A DNA stretch of 5,631 nucleotides from Candidatus Saccharibacteria bacterium UBA669 (GCA_002299795.1 DBNP01000026.1:1-5631); one strand, 5' to 3'; counted from the stretch's first letter, positions 1 through 5,048 are shown. Made by a program: numbers and translations. Notes: generated by a model not told the origin, from the letters alone.

Positions 1-189
1 GTGTTCTTGGCAGAATACGGCACAACGCTGTACTACGTGTCAATCACGGTGATCGGTGTCACGCCTCAGGTCGCCGGTTCTCGGATTATCGCCACTGCCT
101 TGTCTGGGCTGTCCGATGAAACAGCGGGCCGGCAAGATGTAATACGAGCCACCCCGGTGGCACTCGATGCTACGCAGTCCCAGGCGTAG
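1..189 (+). CDS. 3' end of an unidentified gene (truncated by window edge)
   Basis: An open frame runs from the first base to a TAG at 187-189 and encodes 62 residues. The first codon is GTG, but no upstream sequence is visible, so this is most likely the C-terminal part of a longer protein. The first third is fairly hydrophobic (YYVSITVIGV around residues 11-20). The rest is polar, rich in Ala, Thr and Asp, and ends in a short flexible tail (DATQSQA). I see no catalytic motif or recognisable domain, so I give no function. A strong terminator starts 11 nt after the stop, which supports this being the true end of a transcribed gene on the plus strand. The frame could be fortuitous, but the terminator placement argues against that. 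Confidence 0.55.
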   Translation: MFLAEYGTTLYYVSITVIGVTPQVAGSRIIATALSGLSDETAGRQDVIRATPVALDATQSQA

Positions 190-200
190 CATCTACCCAG

Positions 201-238
201 CCCTCCCTTGTCCGTTCACGGATGAGGGAGGGTATTTT
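201..238 (+). terminator. Intrinsic terminator after the first gene
   Basis: Arms CCCTCCCT (201-208) and AGGGAGGG (225-232) form an 8-bp GC-rich stem. An inner stem TCCG/CGGA (211-214 with 219-222) closes a TTCA loop, and a T-rich tract (TATTTTCAT) follows. It lies just after the stop at 189 and before the tRNA-Ser(CGA) promoter, so it should insulate the two units. Confidence 0.85.
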
Positions 239-249
239 CATATACAGCC

Positions 250-258
250 TGGTACAAT
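250..258 (+). promoter_or_regulatory. Extended -10 promoter of tRNA-Ser(CGA)
   Basis: TGG followed by TACAAT (253-258) is an extended -10 element ending 12 nt before the tRNA 5' end. That leaves room for a leader of only a few nucleotides. No convincing -35 box lies 16-18 bp upstream, where the terminator hairpin ends, so the TG extension probably compensates. Confidence 0.55.
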
Positions 259-270
259 GGCTATAGGCAA

Positions 271-395
<125 letters not shown>

Positions 396-398
<3 letters not shown>

Positions 399-472
399 TA
401 CACCCGGTACGATTCGAACGTGCGACCTTTGGCTCCGCAAGCCAACGCTCTATCCAGCTGAGCTACGGGTGC
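396..472 (-). tRNA. tRNA-Arg(GCG)
   Basis: A complete 77-nt tRNA on the minus strand. The acceptor stem GCACCCG pairs with CGGGTGT (400-406, one G-U at the end), with discriminator A and an encoded CCA. The D arm contains AGCTCAGCTGGATAGAGC, with A at position 20. The anticodon stem TTGGC/GCCAA holds the loop TTGCGGA, so the anticodon (438-436) is GCG. A20 and C35 are known arginine identity elements and both are present, so I call arginine, reading CGC and by wobble CGU. Most bacteria use ACG, edited to inosine, for this codon box; G34 is unusual (see findings). Confidence 0.95.
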
Positions 473-501
473 ATATCTAAACCAGAGTTTAGGACTCACG
501 A

Positions 502-530
502 ATTGTATCACATATAAGGGGTACAGGCAA
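502..530 (-). promoter_or_regulatory. Promoter of tRNA-Arg(GCG)
   Basis: On the minus strand TTGCCT (530-525), a 17-bp spacer and TACAAT (507-502) make a plausible sigma-70-type promoter about 29 nt before the tRNA. The -35 lies just past the stop of the upstream membrane-protein gene (534), and I see no terminator between them. Some read-through from that gene into the tRNA is possible. The bases after the -10 (TCGTGA) recur at the tRNA-Ser(TGA) promoter. Confidence 0.65.
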
Positions 531-533
531 GGG

Positions 534-1226
534 CTAGAGCCGAAGCCGCGCGAGCAAGCTATCAATAAAATCTGGCTTAACATCGTTCATGGGCAGCCGA
601 GCGGCCAGCATGTCAACCAATGGCTCACCGACAGATTCGGGGAAATAAATGGTGTGCCCTAGCTGGAATCGCTTACGAGGTATCAGCACGAGCGCATGCC
701 TACCTTCCCTTGTAAGTACTCCGAACGCCCTAAATAGATCGTAGCCAAATAACCGGTCATCAACGTGAAGTCCCTTGCGACTCACGGTATAGTCATGAAT
801 TGCAGCTGGACGTTTGACATACACCACGAGCGCGACAGCCATAATTGGTATGAGAATCGCAAAGGTAATCGATTTCATCAGGAAAAACGCAACGGCCATC
901 AACACAACAACAACCACGCCAAGCACGATAAACCAGGTGTGCGACTGTTCGTATTGAACATATTCTGCCTCTTGCCACCTCAACACCGCTTGGTTATCCT
1001 CGTCGACCATATCATTATCGCCGGCTATTTCTTCTGTCCCGACCTGACTGTCGTCGGTGTCGTCTGCATACCCTGGTTCGTCTATCCCATCATCAGGGAC
1101 AACTTCCGCGACGGGGGCAGGAGAGGGTGGTACGTCACTCTGTGCGGGCGCTGCGGTCTGGTACGGCGCGGCCGGTGGCGCCTGTGCTGGCTGCTGCCAA
1201 TTGTGAGGCTCTTCCTGTGGTTGCAT
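534..1226 (-). CDS. Proline-rich two-helix membrane protein of unknown function
   Basis: This encodes 230 residues from the ATG at 1226. Residues 1-45 are rich in Pro, Gln and Ala, and residues 45-80 are strongly acidic (DDGIDEPGYADDTDD, then further D/E), so the first 80 look disordered. A short amphipathic stretch (WQEAEYVQYEQSHTW) leads into two adjacent membrane helices at about 98-116 and 119-137. Both tails are probably cytoplasmic. The C-terminal ~90 residues (from YTVSRKGLHVDD) alternate strand-like segments, with LIPRKRFQLG and YFPE, and end in a likely helix; this resembles small PH-like membrane-associated domains, an inference only. I associate this architecture with conserved hypothetical proteins of Saccharibacteria. 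A TTG eight codons upstream (1250) is open, but a -10-like TATACT lies between it and the ATG. No Shine-Dalgarno precedes the ATG. The stop is TAG. Confidence 0.9.
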   Translation of the reverse strand: MQPQEEPHNWQQPAQAPPAAPYQTAAPAQSDVPPSPAPVAEVVPDDGIDEPGYADDTDDSQVGTEEIAGDNDMVDEDNQAVLRWQEAEYVQYEQSHTWFIVLGVVVVVLMAVAFFLMKSITFAILIPIMAVALVVYVKRPAAIHDYTVSRKGLHVDDRLFGYDLFRAFGVLTREGRHALVLIPRKRFQLGHTIYFPESVGEPLVDMLAARLPMNDVKPDFIDSLLARLRL

Positions 1227-1232
1227 AGCTAC

Positions 1233-1238
1233 AGTATA
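1233..1238 (-). promoter_or_regulatory. -10 element for the membrane-protein gene, placing the start at the ATG
   Basis: TATACT on the minus strand (1238-1233) is followed by GTAGCT and then ATG. With the usual 6-7 nt from -10 to the start site, transcription would begin at or next to the A of the ATG, giving a leaderless mRNA. The best -35 candidate at 17 bp (TCCTTG) is weak. The box is assigned from position only. Confidence 0.45.
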
Positions 1239-1330
1239 GCATGAGGGCAATATGGCAAGGAAAGACTATTGTGAAACATCCCGTACGCTTTGACGGATGA
1301 GACGGACACTTGGGGGGGTTACGGTTACGT

Positions 1331-1828
1331 CTAGTACGTTTCAAATATCGATGTAGTGTAGTATCCCGGGTTAACCACCGTAGGCACCTCTACATAGCAA
1401 CCTGCGTAATAGGCCGCACCCCAGGCGGTCCTCATGGGGCTATTTGATGGAGAAAGACGAAATCCTATCTGGCCAGCGAGGTGACATAACGAATTCCAAG
1501 TATTAGGGCCCACGATACCGTCAACCTTAAGGCTCATCATACCCTGGAATCGCTTGGTCTGAGTCTCTGTCATAGGACCAAAACTGCCGTCGATCGCAAG
1601 GGACGCCCCCCCGTAGTAAAATCCATAGATCGCATTGGTACCATTAAGCATCTGCTGGATGTACCCAACACATGTCGAATTATTCCCGCGGCGATACTGG
1701 TATGCCGTACAACCCTTGCCCGTCGTACCAGAATACGCGCTCGCTTGTGCTGGTGTCGCAAGCACGCCGACTACGCCAATGGTAAGTGCCGCAAGACCGC
1801 TGAGCATTGCTATCTTTAGTGTCTTCAT
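1331..1828 (-). CDS. Secreted peptidoglycan-binding protein (PG_binding_1 domain)
   Basis: This encodes 165 residues from the ATG at 1828, chosen because AGGAGG lies 4 nt upstream; an in-frame ATG at 1861 falls inside the putative -10 box. The N-terminus is a classical signal peptide: MKTLK, a hydrophobic core to about residue 24, and likely cleavage after AQA (29) or ASA (31). Residues about 51-115 fit the PG_binding_1 family (PF01471), with the paired signatures IDGSFGPMTETQTKRFQ (79-95) and VDGIVGPNTW (102-111). That domain usually binds cell-wall peptidoglycan non-catalytically. Four cysteines remain after cleavage (40, 53, 115, 144), consistent with two disulfides. No hydrolase domain is present. 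The aromatic C-terminal 50 residues have no assignment. In an episymbiont such a protein could bind its own or its host's wall; that is speculation. Confidence 0.92.
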   Translation of the reverse strand: MKTLKIAMLSGLAALTIGVVGVLATPAQASAYSGTTGKGCTAYQYRRGNNSTCVGYIQQMLNGTNAIYGFYYGGASLAIDGSFGPMTETQTKRFQGMMSLKVDGIVGPNTWNSLCHLAGQIGFRLSPSNSPMRTAWGAAYYAGCYVEVPTVVNPGYYTTSIFETY

Positions 1829-1832
1829 ATAA

Positions 1833-1865
1833 CCTCCTGTTAAGATTAGTGATCTCAGCATAGCA
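1833..1865 (-). promoter_or_regulatory. Extended -10 promoter and Shine-Dalgarno of the peptidoglycan-binding protein gene
   Basis: On the minus strand TGC plus TATGCT (1865-1857) forms an extended -10. A leader of roughly 20 nt follows, ending in a full AGGAGG (1838-1833) 4 nt before the ATG at 1828. No -35 of note is visible. The strong ribosome-binding site contrasts with the genes here that lack one. Confidence 0.6.
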
Positions 1866-1896
1866 CGGTGGGCGATTTGATTGATTTGTTATTTAT

Positions 1897-1934
1897 CAAG
1901 AAAAGTAGAGACCGGATGGTCTCTACTTTTCTTG
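1897..1934 (-). terminator. Intrinsic terminator of tRNA-Ser(GCT)
   Basis: A perfect 17-bp inverted repeat (1897-1913 with 1918-1934) around a 4-nt loop. It begins inside the CCA of tRNA-Ser(GCT) on the minus strand. The 3' arm as transcribed contains CTACTTTTCTTG, the T-rich part. It separates the tRNA from the promoter of the peptidoglycan-binding protein gene next on the same strand. The near-perfect symmetry would also let it work on the plus strand. Confidence 0.8.
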
Positions 1935-2025
1935 GCGGAGGAGGGGAGATTCGAACTCCCGCTACAGGTCTCCCCATACTAACGATTTAGCAAACCGTCC
2001 CCTTCGGCCACTTGGGTACTCCTCC
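1933..2025 (-). tRNA. tRNA-Ser(GCT)
   Basis: A class II tRNA on the minus strand. Acceptor GGAGGAG (5' end at 2025) pairs with CTCCTCC, followed by discriminator G and an encoded CCA (1935-1933). The anticodon stem ACGGT/ATCGT holds the loop TTGCTAA, so the anticodon is GCT (1991-1989), reading AGC and AGU. A long variable region precedes a T arm with stem GGGAG/CTCCC around TTCGAAT. Confidence 0.97.
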
Positions 2026-2066
2026 ACTCTTGTTGACTCTCGGTGTCCGGTGTATGGGCTTCTGAA

Positions 2067-2075
2067 ATTGTAGCA
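2067..2075 (-). promoter_or_regulatory. Extended -10 promoter of tRNA-Ser(GCT)
   Basis: TGC plus TACAAT on the minus strand (2075-2067) lies about 41 nt before the tRNA 5' end, so the primary transcript would carry a leader of about 35 nt removed by RNase P. No clear -35 is seen. It is back to back with the pilin promoter. Confidence 0.55.
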
Positions 2076-2124
2076 TATCTCACGAATGTCGTACAGGGGT
2101 GCTGGTATGACAATTAAAAGCGTG

Positions 2125-2163
2125 TATACTGTAGGTAGAATCATACTACTAACCCAATAGGAG
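2125..2163 (+). promoter_or_regulatory. -10 element and ribosome-binding site of the pilin gene
   Basis: TATACT (2125-2130) is the best -10 candidate, with no good -35 at the right distance. AGGAG (2159-2163) lies 11 nt before the ATG at 2175, slightly far. A closer purine run (AAAAGG, 2168-2173) could contribute. Confidence 0.45.
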
Positions 2164-2174
2164 CACGAAAAGGT

Positions 2175-2591
2175 ATGAAACAAGCATTGAAATTATTTAC
2201 AAGCTACGTTGCGGCGAGTTTTGTCGTACTCGCACTTGATACGGTACAAGCACATGCAGTCGGCACCATCTCAGACGGCGCAGGTTCGGCCCGTGGCAAA
2301 GACCAGCCAATTGATCTGTTTGGAGACGTAGGCGTGTTTTCAAAAATTAGTAGTGTGCTTCTGTTTATCGTTGGTGCGATTGCCGTCATTATGATCGTCA
2401 TCGGCGGACTACGCTATGTGGTATCGGGTGGCGACGCCACACAGGTACAGTCAGCAAAAAATACCATCCTCTACGCACTCGTCGGCGTGATTGTCGCAAT
2501 TCTTGCTTATGCAGCAGTTAACTTTGTGATTGGTAGCTTTGTACCAACCGCTAGCACTAGCACAAGCTCATACGGTGCATCGACTCGCTAG
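2175..2591 (+). CDS. T4SS-type pilin-like membrane protein (TrbC/VirB2-like)
   Basis: This encodes 138 residues. An N-terminal signal sequence (MKQALKLFTSYVAASFVVLA) probably ends at AHA, residue 28. Two hydrophobic helices follow at about 58-79 and 98-119, joined by the loop GGLRYVVSGGDATQVQSAKN, and a Ser/Thr-rich tail closes the protein. Helix, GG-x2-YxxSGGD, Ala-Lys turn and second helix is the pattern of the T4SS_pilin/TrbC-VirB2 group (PF18895-like), frequent in Candidate Phyla Radiation genomes. VirB2-type subunits assemble into pili or channel components. Whether this one makes a filament, joins a secretion or uptake machine, or is just a small membrane protein cannot be told here, because no VirB4, VirB6 or other apparatus gene is in the window. 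Its TAG stop overlaps the TAG of the convergent glycosyltransferase gene. Confidence 0.88.
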   Translation: MKQALKLFTSYVAASFVVLALDTVQAHAVGTISDGAGSARGKDQPIDLFGDVGVFSKISSVLLFIVGAIAVIMIVIGGLRYVVSGGDATQVQSAKNTILYALVGVIVAILAYAAVNFVIGSFVPTASTSTSSYGASTR

Positions 2592-3952
2592 CGATCTCGC
2601 TCGAGTAGTACATATCCGTCTGCACTGGAGTAATCATGCCAACCTTCAGTACGTAAATGACGAGCAAGTTCACCTTTTTCACCCGCGAGCACACAGGTCA
2701 CATTGTAGTAATCAAACTGCCGTTTTTGGTAGTCCTTGTCTTCGAGGATACGCTCATATATGGCAAAGTAGTCGGTATCACCCATACGCCAGCTCGGCAT
2801 ACGACCATCAATAAACACTTTGTGCGTTGGTGCTCGCCAGATTAAATACCCACCGTCGTTATAATCATTGAACAAATTGCCCTTACAGGCGTGCTGACGG
2901 AGCGCCCGTGCCATCTGGCGTGGATATGCCGCCTCAGGGTCGAGACGTATAGTCCGCAGCCCATCATAGCCCAGTGTCAGTGTCGCAAGCACCACCACCG
3001 CCAGGCCCATGGACGCAATACGTGCATCAGCGAGCAAATTCGTCATTGATGGCATGCGCTGCACGCCCTTCAGAATGACAGGCAGGCTAGCCAGTGCAAA
3101 AACAGGTATATGACGACTTGCGCTCAGCGCTAGCAGCAGGACTACTGCGTCAGGATGCGGAACAGCCCGCCACGGTTTGCGCCAATCAGCCAATAATCGC
3201 GCCGCCGCCCAGGCACCGACAACCATACCAAGACCGACCTCAAGCTGAAATGACTTCCACTCTCCAATTCGTGTGTGCAACGAGCTGTCAGATACAGTTC
3301 GCAGCACCTCTGTGTATACGTCAATGCCGTAGGGGTTGCATAAGGTGAGTAGCAGCGAGACCATCAGCAGCCCCGCGGTGTACCAACTACGATGTCGTAT
3401 GGCATGGAAGCATATATAGAGCAGCCCAACCACAAATGACCCGTGCACATTCGCCCACAGCAGCATGACCGGCAACGCCCATAGCCACCTCTTTGGCTGC
3501 ACCTGGCGCAGCACGATAACAAGCAGTGTCAGTATCAGCATTGTCCAGGTGACCGCCCGTACGCCGGCATAGGGCAGCGCTACTAGTGCTGCAAGCAACA
3601 CGTACAGCTTAGCAGAATAGGGTCGTGCCACTAGATAAAATGCCGCCGTCCACATCAGCGCATATACCGCCGCAAGCAGTGTATAGCCACCGACATGGTA
3701 AACGAGATAGTTTATGATATCCGCCAGCCACTCGTGGTGAATCCAGGGAAAGTTGACTGCCGTATAGGTGTAAATATCCGTTTGCGGCGCGCCATGAGTT
3801 AGCATATATTCACCAGAGCTAATGTGCCAACCAAAATCGGGGTCAATAGTGAAGCGTGATTTGATGAAAAATAGGGAAAATAGCACAGCAATGAGCGCTC
3901 GGTCGTCAATGTGTAGTACCCAGGACAAGAATTTCTGTATGTGCGCATTCAT
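2588..3952 (-). CDS. Polytopic membrane glycosyltransferase, GT-C-like
   Basis: This encodes 454 residues. The N-terminal three quarters are a run of hydrophobic helices, beginning with one at about 20-32. The first outside loop carries DPDFGWH (37-43), then GEYMLTHG, a DIYTYT segment and HHEWLAD (72-78). An acidic pair plus His/Trp in the first loop is typical of GT-C enzymes, which move a sugar from a polyprenyl-phosphate donor on the outer face of the membrane. The soluble end (from about 357) has NLFNDYNDGGYLIWR and FIDGRMP, a pattern I associate with the C-terminal domain of such proteins. The sugar and acceptor are unknown; glycosylation of envelope lipids or surface proteins is plausible. 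No Shine-Dalgarno precedes the ATG. The stop is TAG, inside a CTAG shared with the pilin stop, with no terminator between them. Confidence 0.85.
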   Translation of the reverse strand: MNAHIQKFLSWVLHIDDRALIAVLFSLFFIKSRFTIDPDFGWHISSGEYMLTHGAPQTDIYTYTAVNFPWIHHEWLADIINYLVYHVGGYTLLAAVYALMWTAAFYLVARPYSAKLYVLLAALVALPYAGVRAVTWTMLILTLLVIVLRQVQPKRWLWALPVMLLWANVHGSFVVGLLYICFHAIRHRSWYTAGLLMVSLLLTLCNPYGIDVYTEVLRTVSDSSLHTRIGEWKSFQLEVGLGMVVGAWAAARLLADWRKPWRAVPHPDAVVLLLALSASRHIPVFALASLPVILKGVQRMPSMTNLLADARIASMGLAVVVLATLTLGYDGLRTIRLDPEAAYPRQMARALRQHACKGNLFNDYNDGGYLIWRAPTHKVFIDGRMPSWRMGDTDYFAIYERILEDKDYQKRQFDYYNVTCVLAGEKGELARHLRTEGWHDYSSADGYVLLERDR

Positions 3953-3961
3953 CCGCTATTC

Positions 3962-3967
3962 ACTATA
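3962..3967 (-). promoter_or_regulatory. -10 element close to the glycosyltransferase start
   Basis: TATAGT on the minus strand (3967-3962) is followed by 9 nt and the ATG at 3952. Normal -10 to start spacing would leave a leader of only about 3 nt, with no room for a ribosome-binding site. The -35 at 17 bp (TCGCCT) is poor. Confidence 0.4.
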
Positions 3968-3981
3968 CGATATGGGCCGCA

Positions 3982-4009
3982 GCGAGGCGAAATATCATTT
4001 CGGCCTCGC
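3982..4009. repeat. Hairpin upstream of the glycosyltransferase gene
   Basis: GCGAGGC (3982-3988) pairs with GCCTCGC (4003-4009). After a one-base bulge GAAAT pairs with ATTTC, leaving a 3-nt loop. It runs directly into CGCGAGTTCG (4007-4016), a sequence that recurs at 4173-4182 and inside tRNA-Ser(TGA). It is non-coding; role unknown. Confidence 0.6.
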
Positions 4010-4027
4010 GAGTTCGGTGTCCCTATT

Positions 4028-4071
4028 CCGCCAGAGAAAAAACACCCTACCGGGTGTCTTTTCTCTGGCGG
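4028..4071 (-). terminator. Long hairpin, good intrinsic terminator on the minus strand
   Basis: Outer arms of 13 bp (CCGCCAGAGAAAA with its complement at 4059-4071), one mismatch, then a 6-bp core ACACCC/GGGTGT with a 4-nt loop. Read on the minus strand the core is followed by a run of six T, then CTCTGG. It abuts the isolated tRNA-Ser 3'-end copy at 4066-4083 exactly as the other tRNA terminators here abut their tRNAs. This suggests it once terminated a tRNA-Ser gene. It still insulates the glycosyltransferase promoter. Confidence 0.75.
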
Positions 4072-4083
4072 AGAGGGCGAGAT
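4066..4083 (-). repeat. Isolated copy of the tRNA-Ser 3' end (18-bp direct repeat)
   Basis: TGGCGGAGAGGGCGAGAT (4066-4083) is identical to 4239-4256, the last 18 nt of tRNA-Ser(TGA) including its CCA. Beyond the T-arm 3' strand the similarity stops and no tRNA body follows, so this is a fragment and not a gene. Same orientation and same neighbouring terminator design point to either an attachment-site duplication or the remnant of a duplicated tRNA. Confidence 0.75.
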
Positions 4084-4198
4084 AGCGCTTTCCCTCGCTT
4101 TGCTCGGTTGCTTCTCCGCTCGCTTGCGCTCGCTACGCCGAACTTGCGGTATGTTTTGCGGGGCGCAAAACCCGCGAGTTCGTATCTCGGCACTGCAA
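4084..4198. other. Non-coding structured segment between the two tRNA-Ser 3' ends
   Basis: There is no credible gene on either strand. The first half is pyrimidine-biased with imperfect repeats (CTCGCTTTGCTCGG, then CTCGCTTGCGCTCGCTACGC). The second half has a perfect hairpin, GTTTTGCG/CGCAAAAC around GGG (4153-4171). Then comes CGCGAGTTCGTATCTCGGC (4173-4191), which differs from the tRNA-Ser T arm (CGCGAGTTCGAATCTCGCC) at two positions and lies in the opposite orientation to the intact tRNA. Function unknown. Confidence 0.6.
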
Positions 4199-4240
4199 CA
4201 ATATTAAAAAACGACCAAGAAGGTCATTTTTTTAATATTG
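4199..4240 (-). terminator. Intrinsic terminator of tRNA-Ser(TGA)
   Basis: Arms of 13 bp (CAATATTAAAAAA and its complement) plus GACC/GGTC around an AAGAA loop, with a one-base bulge. On the minus strand GGTC is followed by G and six T. It starts within the CCA of tRNA-Ser(TGA). Confidence 0.85.
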
Positions 4241-4326
4241 GCGGAGAGGGCGAGATTCGAACTCGCGGTGAGTTGCCCCACGACGGTTTTCAAGACCGTT
4301 ACCTTAAACCACTCGGTCACCTCTCC
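4239..4326 (-). tRNA. tRNA-Ser(TGA)
   Basis: A class II tRNA on the minus strand. Acceptor GGAGAGG (5' end at 4326) pairs with CCTCTCC, followed by discriminator G and an encoded CCA. The anticodon stem ACGGT/ACCGT holds the loop CTTGAAA, so the anticodon is TGA (4292-4290), reading UCA and by wobble other UCN codons. The variable arm is long and the T arm is GCGAG-TTCGAAT-CTCGC. The acceptor stem is identical to tRNA-Ser(CGA). Confidence 0.97.
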
Positions 4327-4340
4327 ATGTGACTTCACGA

Positions 4341-4369
4341 ATTATACCAGTGTCGTAGCTACTTTTCCA
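4341..4369 (-). promoter_or_regulatory. Promoter of tRNA-Ser(TGA)
   Basis: TATAAT on the minus strand (4346-4341) is preceded by TGG (extended -10), and TGGAAA (4369-4364) lies 17 bp further up, overlapping the 3' end of comF. The -10 is 14 nt from the tRNA 5' end. The following TCGTGA matches the tRNA-Arg promoter. Confidence 0.7.
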
Positions 4370-5048
4370 GGGGTTGCCGAGCCAGAACCGCCAACCATAC
4401 ATCGGTAGCGCCCGCTTCGCGTAGTCGCAATGCCGCATACTGCGCCGTTGCACCCGTCGTAAAGACGTCGTCAATCAAGAGATGGGTCGTGGGTTCGGCA
4501 AATTCGCATGCGAAAGCCGACTTAGCCTGTGCTAATCGCTGTTTTCTCGATGCACCTTGCTGGCGTGTATTGTCTCGGCGCATCAAGAGGCCACGATAGG
4601 GAAGACTGCGCAACCGTGCGAATTCTCGTGCTATCAGCGCGGTATGGTCGTAGCCTCTCTGTCTGATATGCGTCGCAATCGTTGGAACCGTGGTTACTAT
4701 ACAGTCCTGAGGCAGCTGTGGCAGCACTGTGTCGAGCATATCAGCGGCGACTTTGTAGCTTGCCTTGTTGTGCCCAAACTTGTAGGCATATATCAGCGCC
4801 TCGAGTCCGGAATGCTTTTCACCAAGACACCACGCCCTGGAATAGGGAAGTCCGTGCGTACTGCACACCCCATGGCCCCACGCTCGCGGCTCACCACACA
4901 CCATGCATACGCAATATGGCTCACTCGTGATGTTATATTTACAATGTTCACACAAAATGCTCCCTATTTCGCCGCAAGAGCAACAGTAGTGCGGCGCAAT
5001 CGCATCTGAGACCACTGAAAGTATTGTATTTTTTACGTTCGTTAGCAT
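4359..5048 (-). CDS. comF: ComF family phosphoribosyltransferase-like competence protein
   Basis: This encodes 229 residues, the usual ComF size. Residues 22-54 hold the cysteine pairs of a double zinc-ribbon (CCSC at 22-25, CEHC at 33-36, CVCMVC at 46-51). The PRTase-type fold follows, with a YAYKFGHNK segment, RGYDHTALIAREFAR and RQQGASRKQRL, all typical of ComF. The PRPP-loop motif LLIDDVFTTGAT is at about 190-201. ComF proteins are needed for DNA uptake in several naturally competent bacteria, where they act in the cytoplasm after import; the exact reaction is not settled. No other com gene is in the window. The start has no Shine-Dalgarno and lies 10 nt from a TATAAT, divergent from hsp20. 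The stop is TAG. Confidence 0.95.
   Translation of the reverse strand: MLTNVKNTILSVVSDAIAPHYCCSCGEIGSILCEHCKYNITSEPYCVCMVCGEPRAWGHGVCSTHGLPYSRAWCLGEKHSGLEALIYAYKFGHNKASYKVAADMLDTVLPQLPQDCIVTTVPTIATHIRQRGYDHTALIAREFARLRSLPYRGLLMRRDNTRQQGASRKQRLAQAKSAFACEFAEPTTHLLIDDVFTTGATAQYAALRLREAGATDVWLAVLARQPLEK

Noticed and set aside
765..1244. 159-codon open frame on + antisense to the membrane-protein gene
   Set aside because: Its composition (Cys, Trp, His rich, no domain) is that of a shadow frame, it has no ribosome-binding site, and the minus-strand protein has clear helices and domain structure.
1250..1250. Upstream TTG start (8 extra codons) for the membrane-protein gene
   Set aside because: No ribosome-binding site, and the extension covers the best -10 box; the ATG at 1226 is preferred, though the TTG cannot be excluded.
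2041..2054. Tandem CGGTGTC/CGGTGTA in the tRNA-Ser(GCT) leader
   Set aside because: Two 7-nt near-copies only; too short to mean anything by itself.
4084..4150. CRISPR-like repetition of CTCGCTT motifs
   Set aside because: The repeats are short, irregular and without spacers; it is simple-sequence-like pyrimidine-biased DNA.
3941..4332. Overlapping + frames of 87-92 codons in the intergenic region
   Set aside because: They run through terminator hairpins and over tRNA-Ser(TGA), and encode no recognisable domain.
4557..5009. 150-codon open frame on + antisense to comF
   Set aside because: ComF on the opposite strand has its zinc-ribbon and PRPP motifs intact; the antisense frame shows no recognisable feature.
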